Source: Mucilaginibacter sp. OK098 (GTDB taxonomy: Bacteria > Bacteroidota > Bacteroidia > Sphingobacteriales > Sphingobacteriaceae). From it: 64,000 bases of DNA. Shown here piece by piece: positions 47,048-57,100 of the stretch. Both the position numbers and the translations under genes were made by a program. The notes beneath the pieces are model-generated. The model was not told the origin of the DNA and searched no databases. It saw only the letters and a program-made list of their open reading frames with translations. The stretch's first letter is position 1. Every line of letters starts with the position of its first letter. The DNA is taken from contig NZ_FRCM01000005.1 in the NCBI RefSeq assembly GCF_900142915.1, positions 1 through 64,000 of the forward strand, written 5' to 3'.

Positions 47048-48616
47048 ATGAAAAAGCTTTACTCTTTGGCCGTCCTCGTCCTATTGGCGGGTGTGTCCGT
47101 TTTACTTTATTCTTTTAGTTTTAAAAATAATGATGCCGGGTTAACAGGTATTATTAATGTTGATGGAGGTATGATAACCGGTGTTAAAAGCATAACCGGT
47201 AATGTAGTATCGTTCAAGGGGGTTCCATTTGCTGCGCCGCCTGTTGGCCAATTGCGCTGGAAAGCACCACATCCCGTTGAACACTGGGCCGGCGTAAAAA
47301 AATGTGATGCTTTTGGTCCGAGCCCTATGCAGGCAAAACCGGTTCCTTTTGGTGTTTATACCAGGGAGTTTTTAATCCCCGAACAGCCAATAAGCGAGGA
47401 TTGCCTGTACCTTAATGTTTGGGCAAAAAATAGCGCTGCGCCTAAAAAGCCCGTTTTTGTATGGATCTATGGTGGTGGTTTTGCCAGCGGTGGTGCAGCG
47501 GTACCAATTTATGATGGCGAAGCCATGGCAAAAAAAGGGATAATATTTGTGTCGATAAATTACAGGGTTGGTGTTTTTGGTTTCCTGGCTCATCCCGAAT
47601 TGACCAAAGAATCGCCGGATAAAGCTTCGGGTAATTATGCCTTGCTTGATCAGATAGCGGCATTAAAATGGATTAAAAGGAATATTGCAAATTTTGGCGG
47701 CAATCCTGGCAATGTAACTATTGGAGGGCAATCGGCAGGGTCAATGAGTGTTAATTGTTTGGTGGCAGCGCCTGTCGCAAAGGGCTTGTTTAATAAGGCA
47801 ATTGCCGAAAGTGGCTCTATGATCGTATCAAACCCAATGATAAAATCACTTACGCTTAAGGATGCTGAACAACAGGGTATAAAGCTTGCCTCGGTTACAC
47901 ATGCAAATAATATTGATGAGCTAAGGAAAGTCCTGGCGGCAGACTTAATGAAAATCCCCGGTGGATATTCGCCAATTGTTGACGGTTACGTTTTACCTGA
48001 ACCCGTTTCGCAGATTTTTGCCGAAGGAAAAGAGAATAATATCCCCCTGCTTACCGGTTGGAATGCAGATGAGGGCTTTGTGTTTAGCTTTAAAAAGAAA
48101 GAGGCTTTTCAACAGGAGGCAAAAGAAAAATATGGAAAAGATGCCGGTGAATTTTTAAAATATTTTCCGGCAAACACAGATGAGGAAGCGGCACATTCCC
48201 AAACAAAACTAAGCCGGGACATGATATTTGCTATCTCCGGTTATAAGTGGGCCGGATTGCAAGCCCAAAGGGCTAAAGCGCCTGTTTACGTATATTATTT
48301 TCAGCATAAGCTGCCTGCTACCCCTGATTTTGAAAAGTACGGCGCTTTCCATACAGGCGAGGTGGCTTATGCAACGGATAATTTAAAGTTCCTTAACCGC
48401 CCATGGAAACCGGCGGATAAGATATTAGCCAGCCAGATGTCGGCCTATTGGGTTAATTTTATTACCAATGGAGATCCTAACGGTAAAAATCTGCCAACCT
48501 GGCCAAAATATAATAAAAACATGAGTAAGGTTATTGTATTTGATAATATTGCCTTACAGAGAAGATTACCTGACAAGGAGGAATTGGAGTTTATGTTATC
48601 GAAGGTAGAGAAGTGA
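47048..48616 (+). CDS. Type B carboxylesterase/lipase
   Basis: 522 residues, family-typical. Hydrophobic N terminus (residues 1-25) acting as signal peptide. The conserved FKGVPFAAPPVGQLRWKAPHP is followed by SEDCLYLNVW. The nucleophile elbow is GGQSAGS with S229; a glutamate in NADEGF and a histidine in GAFHTGEVAY complete the triad. The oxyanion hole is YGGGFASGG. It hydrolyses carboxylic esters in the periplasm or outside; substrate unknown. A TATATTGC element at 47011 may be its -7 box. Confidence 0.93.
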   Translation: MKKLYSLAVLVLLAGVSVLLYSFSFKNNDAGLTGIINVDGGMITGVKSITGNVVSFKGVPFAAPPVGQLRWKAPHPVEHWAGVKKCDAFGPSPMQAKPVPFGVYTREFLIPEQPISEDCLYLNVWAKNSAAPKKPVFVWIYGGGFASGGAAVPIYDGEAMAKKGIIFVSINYRVGVFGFLAHPELTKESPDKASGNYALLDQIAALKWIKRNIANFGGNPGNVTIGGQSAGSMSVNCLVAAPVAKGLFNKAIAESGSMIVSNPMIKSLTLKDAEQQGIKLASVTHANNIDELRKVLAADLMKIPGGYSPIVDGYVLPEPVSQIFAEGKENNIPLLTGWNADEGFVFSFKKKEAFQQEAKEKYGKDAGEFLKYFPANTDEEAAHSQTKLSRDMIFAISGYKWAGLQAQRAKAPVYVYYFQHKLPATPDFEKYGAFHTGEVAYATDNLKFLNRPWKPADKILASQMSAYWVNFITNGDPNGKNLPTWPKYNKNMSKVIVFDNIALQRRLPDKEELEFMLSKVEK

Positions 48617-48621
48617 GGTGT

Positions 48622-48750
48622 AGTTGAGTAAGTTGATTGGGTTGGATTAAGTTGATTAGGTTATTGCAAGGGTGCCCCAATTTAAAATCAGCTGTTCGGC
48701 TTCCTGGCTAAATAAAACTCAATCAACTTAATCCAACTCAATAAACTAAT
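48622..48750. repeat. Iterated-word inverted repeat (AAGTTGATTGGGTT)
   Basis: Left arm 48622-48662 has three GTTGATT words. Right arm 48716-48750 has AATCAACTTAATCCAACTC. Starts six bases after a stop codon. Confidence 0.8.
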
Positions 48751-48841
48751 TCCCTATATTGCATTAATCAATTATAAGCCGTTTTTGCCCCTTTAAAGCC
48801 GGAAAATCATTAGCCAATTATTACCCTTAACCTAAAAAATT

Positions 48842-50236
48842 ATGTCGTCTGACCGCAGAAAATTTATTAAACAATTGGGCAGCACCATTGTGCTTACCTC
48901 TGCTTCGCTTTCAGGTTTTGCAGCTGTGGAAGATCATGAAAGAAGGATTTTACAAGCCGAAAAACGATACAGTTCAAATGATAGGATCAGGATTGCCACC
49001 ATTGGAATGGGAATAATGGGCTTTAATGACACAAAGGCTGCCCTTACCTGCCCCGGCGTTGAGCTGGTTGCCGTGTGCGATCTGTACCAGGGGAGGCTGC
49101 AACGTGCTAAAGAAGTATATGGCGCAAATATATTTACTACCGTTGATTACCACGAGATCCTTGATCGCAAAGACGTAGATGCCGTAATTATTGCAACCAG
49201 CGATAACTGGCACAGTACTATTGCTATTGCTGCAATGAAAAAGGGCAAAGCAGTTTATAGTGAAAAACCTATGGTGCATTATTTAGGCGAGGGGCTTAAT
49301 GAAATAAAAGCCCAGCAGGAAACTAAAGCAGTTTTCCAGGTTGGGAGCCAGCGTGTAAGTAGTATTGCATTTCAAAAAGCAAAAGAGTTATACCAGGCTG
49401 GCGCCATAGGCCAGATAAATTCGATAGAAGCTTCGTTTAACAGGCAAAATGCCCTCGGTGCATGGCAATATACTATTCCGCTTGATGCTGGTCCGCAAAC
49501 TGTTGACTGGAGCAGGTTCCAGGCTAACGATAAAACAAAACTGCCTTATGAAAGTAACAGGTTTTTCAGGTGGCGTAATTACCGCGAATATGGCACAGGC
49601 GTAGCAGGCGACCTCTTTGTGCACCTGTTAACGGGGATCCATTTCATAACTAACTCCAAAGGCCCTGATAAGATCTATGCCATTGGTGGTACCTATTATT
49701 GGAAAGACGGAAGAAATGTACCCGATGTTATGACCGCTGTTATTGAGTATCCCGCAACTAAAGAGCATCCCGCTTTTCAGGCAAACCTGAGGGTGAATTT
49801 TATAAGTGGCGAGGGCGAGCGGTCATCTACCAAGATCATTGGGTCTGAAGGAGTGATCAATCTTGATGATGACCAGGGTTTTACCATTCATAAAAGTAAA
49901 ATGCCTTTAGCCCCCGGTATAGGTGGCTGGGATTCGCTGGATACTTTTCCTGAGGCTATGCAAAAAACCTTGCTGAGTAACTATAACGCAAAATATTCAA
50001 CAGCCGACCAGCAGGCAGTCAGCATTCCGGGAGTAAGCTATCATTCGCCCGATGGATATAATTCATCCAACGATCACTTTGCCAACTTTATGGACGCCAT
50101 CCGTACAGGTAAACCGGTAGTTGAAGATGCCATATTTGGTTTCAGAGCAGCAGCACCGGCGTTAGCTTGTAATGAAAGCTACTTCAATAACAAGGTGATC
50201 CATTGGGATGCAGAGAATATGAAGGTGGTTAGTTAG
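48842..50236 (+). CDS. Gfo/Idh/MocA family oxidoreductase with Tat-like leader
   Basis: 464 residues. N-terminal DRRKFIKQLGSTIVLTSASLSG resembles a Tat signal with a double arginine. The Rossmann motif is IATIGMGIMGFNDTKAAL, followed by VELVAVCDLYQGRLQRAKEVYG and the conserved EKPMVH motif. The C-terminal half is the Gfo/Idh/MocA substrate domain. These NAD(P)-dependent enzymes oxidise or reduce sugars or inositols. A periplasmic location with bound cofactor is suggested by the leader. Many Bacteroidota members work in glycan breakdown; the substrate here is unknown. Confidence 0.92.
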   Translation: MSSDRRKFIKQLGSTIVLTSASLSGFAAVEDHERRILQAEKRYSSNDRIRIATIGMGIMGFNDTKAALTCPGVELVAVCDLYQGRLQRAKEVYGANIFTTVDYHEILDRKDVDAVIIATSDNWHSTIAIAAMKKGKAVYSEKPMVHYLGEGLNEIKAQQETKAVFQVGSQRVSSIAFQKAKELYQAGAIGQINSIEASFNRQNALGAWQYTIPLDAGPQTVDWSRFQANDKTKLPYESNRFFRWRNYREYGTGVAGDLFVHLLTGIHFITNSKGPDKIYAIGGTYYWKDGRNVPDVMTAVIEYPATKEHPAFQANLRVNFISGEGERSSTKIIGSEGVINLDDDQGFTIHKSKMPLAPGIGGWDSLDTFPEAMQKTLLSNYNAKYSTADQQAVSIPGVSYHSPDGYNSSNDHFANFMDAIRTGKPVVEDAIFGFRAAAPALACNESYFNNKVIHWDAENMKVVS

Positions 50237-50658
50237 GGAGAAATTAGTGATTAGAACAGATAGCTACAATCATCGGCCTTTAATAACTAAAGCATTATTT
50301 AAAATCAAAAATCAATAATTTATCAAATCGCCATAACTTTAGCAATAACAATGCTAAGCAGGAATTTAATACCAATATATTGTAGAATAAATGAAAGCGA
50401 TTGCCAATAGTTATTTATTTTTCTTTTTAGTAGCAGTGATTGAGTAATAGTTATTAAAATATTGCGTAATGGTTCCCCTGGAAGGAATCCTTCAAAAGAT
50501 AAAAGAAAAAAATTCCACAAAGTGCTATTCTAAACTTCCCGATTTGGGAATATTGAGGTTAAGGACATTCGGCTGAAAACAAATTTTATATTGTGTTTTA
50601 AATACAGCAAGTAGTTTTACCTGTATATTTAGTGCTTAAACAGGTATCCAAAAAATAT
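50237..50658. other. Intergenic region upstream of the subtilase
   Basis: AT-rich, 422 bp. I see no gene I can defend. A short frame of 65 codons on the minus strand (50323-50520) has no start context or family. TATATTGTG near 50589 may be the -7 element for the subtilase. The first third repeats no clear word. Confidence 0.5.
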
Positions 50659-53600
50659 ATGAATAAATTATACGCAGCAGTTATTTTTTCTTTTTTCTTG
50701 CTGTGCTTCGCCGATAAAACCTTTGGTCAGCAAATCCCTGTTAATGATGTTAAGAAAAAGGAACTGACCGACCTGTCTGCCCGTTCAAACAATACATTTT
50801 TAATAAACCATAATAATGCATTAGCACTTGCAAAAAAAAATGAGTGGACAGTAAAAAGGAAAACAAAAAAAGGTGGCCTCATTTCTTTGCAGGGGGTTAA
50901 CAGCCTGGGGTTTCCAATTTATCTTAAAACTGACAATAATACTACTGCTGCTGCAACAACCGGTACCAATACCGTGCAGCCTGGTGGTTCGCTAGGTTTA
51001 AACTTATCCGGATCAAGCACCGCCATTAATAATAAGTTAGCTATCTGGGATGGTGGTTCGGTTTATAAAGCCCACCAGGAATTTGCCGGCAAAACCATTA
51101 CCCTGCATGATTCAACAGGAGTAATTGATCACGCTACCCATGTATCTGGTACCATGATAGCAAAAGGTGTTTATGCTCCTGCCAAAGGTATGGCTTTCAA
51201 TGCTACTACTTTACAGTCGTATGATTTTGATAATGATGTAGCAGAAATGAGTGCGGCAGCATCAGGATTGCTGCTATCAAACCACTCATACGGCGATGCG
51301 GCAGGGTGGTATTTTAATGATTCGGAAAATCATTGGGAGTGGTATGGGTTACCGGGTGACAGCGTTGATTATAATTTTGGCTTTTATGGCAGCCGTACGC
51401 AGGATTGGGATAAAATAGCCTATAATGCACCTTACTATTTAATAGTGGAGTCGGCAGGAAATAGCCGTGCGGATACCGGCCCGGCTGTTGGTGAAGATTA
51501 TTATGGTTATGCAAGCATAACTAATCAAACCCTGGTTGATAAAGGCAAAAGGCCTGTTGGCATAAGCAGTAATGATGGATATGATATTATTGCTACAACC
51601 GGTAATGCTAAAAATATTTTAACTGTAGGCGCTGTAAATCCATTGCCAAACGGCCCCGCCACCAGCAATGGTATAAGCATAGCCTATTTTAGCGGCTATG
51701 GCCCAACAGATGACGGCCGGATCAAACCGGATATAGTAGGCGATGGCGTTGATGTGTTATCAACAGGCAGCGGCAGTAAAACCTCTTATATTACGCTATC
51801 GGGAACTTCTATGTCTGCACCCAATGTAACAGGGTCATTATACTTATTGCAGGAATACTATACGGAAAAAAACAACGGTAAATTTATGCGTGCGGCTACA
51901 CTTAAAGGGCTGGCCTGTCATACCGCTTTTGATGCCGGCAATGTGGGCCCCGACTATATTTACGGATGGGGACTGCTGGATATGCGCAGGGCTGCACAAG
52001 CCATAACAGATAATAATGGCAAAAGCCTGATAAAAGAAGCTTCATTACAACAAGCGCAAAAACAAACTTATAATGTTATAGCATCCGGCAATGGGCCTTT
52101 GGCTGTAACTATTTCATGGACGGACCCGGCAGGCGCTGCTACCAAAGACGGAACAATAAACAGCCGTACACCAAAATTGGTAAACGACCTTGACATTAGG
52201 GTAAGTGATGGTACCACAACTTTTAACCCGTGGGTATTAGACCCGTTGAATCCATCAGTAGCAGCAAAAACAGGCGATAATATTTTAGATAATATTGAAC
52301 AGGTTTATATACCTGGTGCTGTTGCTGGTAAAACTTACACTATAACAGTATCAAATAAAGGCACCTTACTGGCCGGGGCACAGGATTATTCGCTCATAGC
52401 AACAGGGGTAGGCGGCAGCACCTATTGCGCATCAAACCCGGTATCAAATGCCGACTCGCGCGTTAATAACGTAACATTGGCAAATCTTAACTACACGGCA
52501 CCAGCAGGCTGCAGCAGCTATTCAGACCATACCAACCTTACCATGCAGTTGGAGCAGGGAAAAACATACCCTTTAAGCATTACTTTAGGCACCTGTGGCG
52601 CAAACTTTAACAAAGCAGCTAAAGTTTACATAGATTGGAACGGTAATGGTGTTTTTGATGCCAATGAACTGGTGGCAACGTCGGGCATTATTAATGCAAC
52701 AGGTACATATACAAGCAACATAAGCGTACCCGCAACAGTAGTGCCGGGTAATTTTAGCATAATGCGTGTGGTACTTACTGAAACCACCGATACATCGGTA
52801 ATAAAACCCTGCGGTACTTATGCCAAAGGCGAAACACAGGATTACCGGGTGCAGTTTTTGCAAACAGGTATTGATGCAGGGGTAATTGCTATTGTTAGTC
52901 CTGATGCTACAGGCTCGTGCTCGGCTGCTACACAAATTACGGTGAGGCTTAAAAACTTTGGCGGGCTGGCCATAAGCAATATCCCGGTTGTTGTTACTAT
53001 TACAGCGCCCGATAATTCAATTACTACTTTAAATCAAACTTATACCGGCACGCTGCAGCCCCTGGAGCAGGAAGATTTTATACTGAACACTTCATTTAAT
53101 GCGATTGCCGGATCAACCTATAAAATTGTAGCCGCCAGCAACCTGGCTAATGATCCGGTTAGCGCCAACAACCAAACATCTGAAACGGTAACTATCAGCT
53201 TGCCACCAGTGGCAGCAGATCTTGTTGCTTATTATTGCGAAGATAGCAAACAGTACCAGGTATCCGGCTCGGGAGATGGCGAGTTGCTATGGTATCAAAA
53301 CAATACAGATGCTATTCCTGTTGCCTATGGTTCTCCGGCAACAATTTCTCAAGCACCCATAAACAATACGTATTATGCAGGGCTTAATGATTTTACGGGA
53401 AGTATTGGCCCTATCACAAAAAATGTATTTACAGGTGGTGGGTATAACCAGTTTTCACCATATGTTAGTGTAACTACAAAAATCCCTGTAATTATTGAAA
53501 GCGCCCGCCTGTACATAGGTAACTCAGGTAAAATAACTTTTAATGTTGCAGATGCAAGTGGTCGTACCGTATCAAGCAGTACCATTAATGCAGTTGCCAC

Positions 53601-54396
53601 ACGCACTACACCGTTGCCGGGTAATCAGCCCGATGATGCTAATGACCAGGGCGCAGTTTATAACCTTAACTTATTGTTGCCTGCTGCCGGAGATTATACC
53701 ATTAATATATCATATGATAACACGGCAACCATATACCGTAACAACACAGGTGTAACCGGCTATCCGTTTACAATAGGGAATATATTCAGTATTACCGGTA
53801 ATAACGCCACATCAGGGACTGATACGGCTGCTTATAAAAGCTACTATTATTATTTTTACGATGTTAAGGTAAAAAGCGCCGGATGCCCGTCAACGGTAAG
53901 GCAGGCGGTAATGGTTTCCAAGCCTGTAATAACCCAAAACGGCACTGTTTTAAGTTCAAGTGTTGCAGCAAATAATCAATGGTATTTAAACGGGAAAGCT
54001 ATTGCGGGGGCAACCAATGCAACATACACGCCGGCACAAAGCGGTAACTACCAGGTTGGGCTTATATTAGATGGCGGCTGTATTGCATTGTCTGATAATT
54101 ATGTTTACATCATAACAACCAACAATGCAGGGAGTAAAACCGATATAGGTTTGGTAGTATTCCCGGTACCGGCAAGCAGCCAGTTAAATATTCTTTTTGC
54201 GGCTAAAAACAGCGATAACGTCACAATTTCACTTATAAACGCCGCCGGACAAATAGTTTATAACACTAAACAAACAATTGCAGCAGGCAATTTCAGCACC
54301 ATAGCTGATGTTACAAGGCTGCCACCCGGAAGCTATATTTTAAAGATCCAGCTGGGGCAAAAGGCGTATAATACGAAGGTTATTATTTTGAGGTAG
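50659..54396 (+). CDS. Secreted S8 (subtilisin-like) protease with T9SS sorting domain
   Basis: 1245 residues from ATG 50659; a GTG 27 bases upstream would add nine residues before the signal peptide, so the ATG is preferred. Signal peptide (1-24, TFGQ). Catalytic triad D131 (IWDGG), H161 (HATHVSG) and S384 (SGTSMSAP). After the protease domain come a P-domain-like sandwich (about 460-590), a GEVED domain (about 630-740, YIDWNGNGVFDANEL), a CARDB-like domain (about 745-850), an Ig-like segment (WYLNGKAIAGATNATYTP), and a C-terminal type A sorting domain (VVFPVPASSQLNILF to the end). Exported through Sec, then across the outer membrane by the type IX system. Confidence 0.93.
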   Translation: MNKLYAAVIFSFFLLCFADKTFGQQIPVNDVKKKELTDLSARSNNTFLINHNNALALAKKNEWTVKRKTKKGGLISLQGVNSLGFPIYLKTDNNTTAAATTGTNTVQPGGSLGLNLSGSSTAINNKLAIWDGGSVYKAHQEFAGKTITLHDSTGVIDHATHVSGTMIAKGVYAPAKGMAFNATTLQSYDFDNDVAEMSAAASGLLLSNHSYGDAAGWYFNDSENHWEWYGLPGDSVDYNFGFYGSRTQDWDKIAYNAPYYLIVESAGNSRADTGPAVGEDYYGYASITNQTLVDKGKRPVGISSNDGYDIIATTGNAKNILTVGAVNPLPNGPATSNGISIAYFSGYGPTDDGRIKPDIVGDGVDVLSTGSGSKTSYITLSGTSMSAPNVTGSLYLLQEYYTEKNNGKFMRAATLKGLACHTAFDAGNVGPDYIYGWGLLDMRRAAQAITDNNGKSLIKEASLQQAQKQTYNVIASGNGPLAVTISWTDPAGAATKDGTINSRTPKLVNDLDIRVSDGTTTFNPWVLDPLNPSVAAKTGDNILDNIEQVYIPGAVAGKTYTITVSNKGTLLAGAQDYSLIATGVGGSTYCASNPVSNADSRVNNVTLANLNYTAPAGCSSYSDHTNLTMQLEQGKTYPLSITLGTCGANFNKAAKVYIDWNGNGVFDANELVATSGIINATGTYTSNISVPATVVPGNFSIMRVVLTETTDTSVIKPCGTYAKGETQDYRVQFLQTGIDAGVIAIVSPDATGSCSAATQITVRLKNFGGLAISNIPVVVTITAPDNSITTLNQTYTGTLQPLEQEDFILNTSFNAIAGSTYKIVAASNLANDPVSANNQTSETVTISLPPVAADLVAYYCEDSKQYQVSGSGDGELLWYQNNTDAIPVAYGSPATISQAPINNTYYAGLNDFTGSIGPITKNVFTGGGYNQFSPYVSVTTKIPVIIESARLYIGNSGKITFNVADASGRTVSSSTINAVATRTTPLPGNQPDDANDQGAVYNLNLLLPAAGDYTINISYDNTATIYRNNTGVTGYPFTIGNIFSITGNNATSGTDTAAYKSYYYYFYDVKVKSAGCPSTVRQAVMVSKPVITQNGTVLSSSVAANNQWYLNGKAIAGATNATYTPAQSGNYQVGLILDGGCIALSDNYVYIITTNNAGSKTDIGLVVFPVPASSQLNILFAAKNSDNVTISLINAAGQIVYNTKQTIAAGNFSTIADVTRLPPGSYILKIQLGQKAYNTKVIILR

Positions 54397-54400
54397 GGGG

Positions 54401-54492
54401 AGTCGGAAAGTCAGTAAAGTCCGGAAGTCCGAAAGAAGCAATGGTTATTAGTTCTTTCTTTCGGACTTTTCCGACTTCCGGACTTTCGGACT
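54401..54492. repeat. Iterated-word inverted repeat (AGTCCGGAAGTCCGAAAG)
   Basis: Left arm 54401-54437 and right arm 54455-54492 share the words GTCCGGAAGTC and GTCCGAAAG in both orientations. Positioned between the convergent subtilase and barrel genes and reaching the latter's 3' end. Confidence 0.8.
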
Positions 54493-54985
54493 AAAATGTG
54501 TACTTTATCCCCAGCCCCGGGGCAATATCAAAAAATGGACCTGTTGCCAGCTCAGCCCGTGGATTAAGATCAAGGCTAACGGCAATTGGCGATTGCGGGA
54601 TCACATACTCCAGGCCTAAAACACCATCAACACCAAGCAAAATGTGGCTATGGTTATAGTATTCGTCATCGCCATTAAACCTGCGGTAAAGACCACTTCC
54701 AATGGCGCCAATATGCGCGCCGGCGCCATAGTAAAATTTTAGTTCCTTAACACCAAAAGCTACCTGGTGCACTTCATATAAACCGGTAAACACCACGCCA
54801 TGTGATCTGAACCCTATCAATCCTTCCAGGGCTATGTCATCAGTGGTGAAATATTTACCGGAGATGCCGTTTTCATAACCACCGAATTTCAGGCCGGCGG
54901 CGGTTTTATAATCCTGTGCGTTTGAGCGCTTGCTGATGAGTAAAAATGATGCTAAAATAAATAAGCAGCTAAGTAGTTTTTTCAT
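54491..54985 (-). CDS. Small outer-membrane beta-barrel protein
   Basis: 164 residues. Signal peptide to about 23 (SKRSNAQ), then about eight amphipathic strands (AAGLKFGGYENGISGKYF, VKELKFYYGAGAHIGAIG, PIAVSLDLNPRAELA) and a C-terminal strand ending GLGIKYTF, with the terminal phenylalanine used by the barrel assembly machinery. Resembles OmpW/OmpX-size barrels; specific function unknown. Confidence 0.75.
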   Translation of the reverse strand: MKKLLSCLFILASFLLISKRSNAQDYKTAAGLKFGGYENGISGKYFTTDDIALEGLIGFRSHGVVFTGLYEVHQVAFGVKELKFYYGAGAHIGAIGSGLYRRFNGDDEYYNHSHILLGVDGVLGLEYVIPQSPIAVSLDLNPRAELATGPFFDIAPGLGIKYTF

Positions 54986-55142
54986 TCGATAAAATGGTTA
55001 TTCAAGGTTAATGAAGTTATTATCTAATAATATTTTCATATATGTAAAAGCAAATAAACGGCAGATTTAATATTTTATTGGTGTTTTGCCAGTGTGATCA
55101 GCATCATAAGCTAACAACCGGCTGACTTTCAAGGGGAAAAAA

Positions 55143-55225
55143 ATAGGTTGATTGGGTGAGTGGTTGATTGGGTTAAACGAGGGAAACTCAATCAACTTAG
55201 TCAACTCAATCAGCCATTCAACTTT
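55143..55225. repeat. Iterated-word inverted repeat (GGTTGATTGGGT)
   Basis: Left arm 55143-55175, right arm 55187-55225 with AACTCAATCAACTTAGTCAACTC. It lies in the 309-bp gap between two divergent genes; the rest of the gap is AT-rich without features. Confidence 0.75.
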
Positions 55226-55294
55226 TAATTAAACCCGCATCTTCATTTTTTAAATCTAAATATGATAAATTAGTCCGATTAATTCTTTTGATAC

Positions 55295-57004
55295 ATGAAC
55301 TACCTATTCGGCATAAAAAAAACAACTTTACTGTTACTTACAATTACTTTTTTCCAGCATGCGTTTGCACAGAACCAACCTGCAAAAAATATTGATGGGC
55401 TATACCGTAACGGGATGGTGGTTTGTGCCACCCCTAATGCTGCAAAGGTTGGGCTGGAGATCTTAAAAAAAGGCGGCAATGCAGTTGATGCGGCTGTTGC
55501 GGTTCAATTTGCACTTGCGGTAACCTACCCCGAAGCAGGTAACATAGGCGGTGGTGGTTTTATGGTTTACCGAAATGCCGAAGGGGAAAGCAATACGCTT
55601 GATTTTAGAGAGAAAGCCCCGGCAGCAGCCAGCGCCAATATGTACCTTGACAGTGCAGGGAATGTAATCCCCGATATGAGCCTTGTAACTCACCAGGCAT
55701 CCGGTGTGCCCGGCTCGGTTGATGGTATGGTTGAGGCGCACAAAAAATACGGAAGACTAAAATGGGAAGAACTGGTACAGCCCGCAATTGACCTTGCGCA
55801 TAACGGGTTTGCAATAAGCAAAAAACTTGCCGGTTCCCTTAACTGGGGCAGCGCCCAATTTAAAAAGCTTAATCCGGGGAAAACCTATTTGTTAAAAGCT
55901 GCCGAATGGAAAGAAGGCGACCTGCTGGTTCAGGAAGATCTTGCAAAAACACTCACATTGATTCGCGATAAGGGGCGGGATGGTTTTTATGCCGGTAAAG
56001 TTGCTGATGAAATTGCTGAGGAAATGAAAAACGGCAAAGGCCTTATATCAAAAGCCGATCTTAAAAATTATCATTCCATTTGGCGTAAAGCGCTTACCGG
56101 GATGTATAAAGAATATAAAATTATTACCATGCCGCCACCATCAAGCGGAGGAATAGCATTGTTGCAATTGCTGCATTCGGTTGAAAACTATCCTTTACAC
56201 AGGTGGGGCTATAATAAGGATTCAACCGTACAATTAATTGTTGAAGCTGAGCGCAGGGTATATGCTGATCGTTCAAAATACCTGGGAGATCCTGATTTTT
56301 ATAAGGTGCCTGTAGACAGCTTGCTGAAACCTGCTTATATTGATAGCCGCATGAAAAGTTTTAACTGGAATGCTGCTACGCCAAGCAGCGCTATTCAGCC
56401 GGGGGCATTTGCAGGGTATGAAAGTGATCAAACTACGCATTATTCTATTGTTGATGGCCAGGGTAACTCCGTTGCTATAACTACGACGCTAAACGGATCA
56501 TTCGGGTCAAAGATCTTTGTTGGTGGTGCAGGCTTTTTGCTGAATAATGAGATGGACGATTTTAGCGCCAAGCCTGGTGTGCCAAATATGTTCGGGCTTG
56601 TTGGCGGTAAGGCAAACAGCATCCAGCCCGGTAAAAGGATGCTGTCGTCAATGACGCCTACTATTATTGAACGGGATGGTAGGTTGTTGATGGTTGTTGG
56701 AACACCGGGCGGATCAACTATTATAACATCCGTATTTCAAACTATTTTAAATGTAATTGAGTTTGACCAGGGTATGCAGCAAGCGGTAGATTCCAAACGT
56801 TTCCATCACCAATGGCTGCCTGACCAGGTGAATATAGAAAAAGATGCATTTGATAGTGCCACTATAGAGAAATTACAGCAAAAAGGCTATAAAATAATAA
56901 CCGGCGGAGTTGGCGGCAGGGTTGACGCAATTTTAATAACAAAAGATGGCTACTACTATGGCGGCGCCGACCCGAGAGGAGATGACAGTAAGATGGGTTA
57001 TTAG
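55295..57004 (+). CDS. ggt: Gamma-glutamyltransferase
   Basis: 569 residues. Signal peptide to about 25 (FQHAFAQ). The autocatalytic processing site and catalytic threonine is T380 in QTTHYSIVDGQGN, giving large and small subunits. The conserved loop MLSSMTPTII and the substrate-binding segments NIGGGGFM and SSGGIALLQ are present. The enzyme moves or hydrolyses the gamma-glutamyl group of glutathione in the periplasm. Followed by an inverted repeat; the downstream MarR gene is probably separate. Confidence 0.95.
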   Translation: MNYLFGIKKTTLLLLTITFFQHAFAQNQPAKNIDGLYRNGMVVCATPNAAKVGLEILKKGGNAVDAAVAVQFALAVTYPEAGNIGGGGFMVYRNAEGESNTLDFREKAPAAASANMYLDSAGNVIPDMSLVTHQASGVPGSVDGMVEAHKKYGRLKWEELVQPAIDLAHNGFAISKKLAGSLNWGSAQFKKLNPGKTYLLKAAEWKEGDLLVQEDLAKTLTLIRDKGRDGFYAGKVADEIAEEMKNGKGLISKADLKNYHSIWRKALTGMYKEYKIITMPPPSSGGIALLQLLHSVENYPLHRWGYNKDSTVQLIVEAERRVYADRSKYLGDPDFYKVPVDSLLKPAYIDSRMKSFNWNAATPSSAIQPGAFAGYESDQTTHYSIVDGQGNSVAITTTLNGSFGSKIFVGGAGFLLNNEMDDFSAKPGVPNMFGLVGGKANSIQPGKRMLSSMTPTIIERDGRLLMVVGTPGGSTIITSVFQTILNVIEFDQGMQQAVDSKRFHHQWLPDQVNIEKDAFDSATIEKLQQKGYKIITGGVGGRVDAILITKDGYYYGGADPRGDDSKMGY

Positions 57005-57093
57005 TTCATAGCTGATGGTTCATAGTTCATAGTAAAAAGTGCAAATTGCAGCTACCATGAACTATGAACCATGAACTATGAACCAACTATGAA
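57003..57093. repeat. Iterated-word inverted repeat (GGTTCATAGTTCATAG)
   Basis: Left arm 57003-57035 has three GTTCATAG words. Right arm 57055-57093 has four CTATGAAC words. It starts at the ggt stop codon and reaches the MarR start. Confidence 0.85.
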
Positions 57094-57100
57094 CTAAAAT

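Noticed and set aside
50323..50520. 65-codon minus-strand frame in the gap before the subtilase
   Set aside because: Hydrophobic but without family likeness, start context or neighbours; treated as chance in AT-rich DNA.
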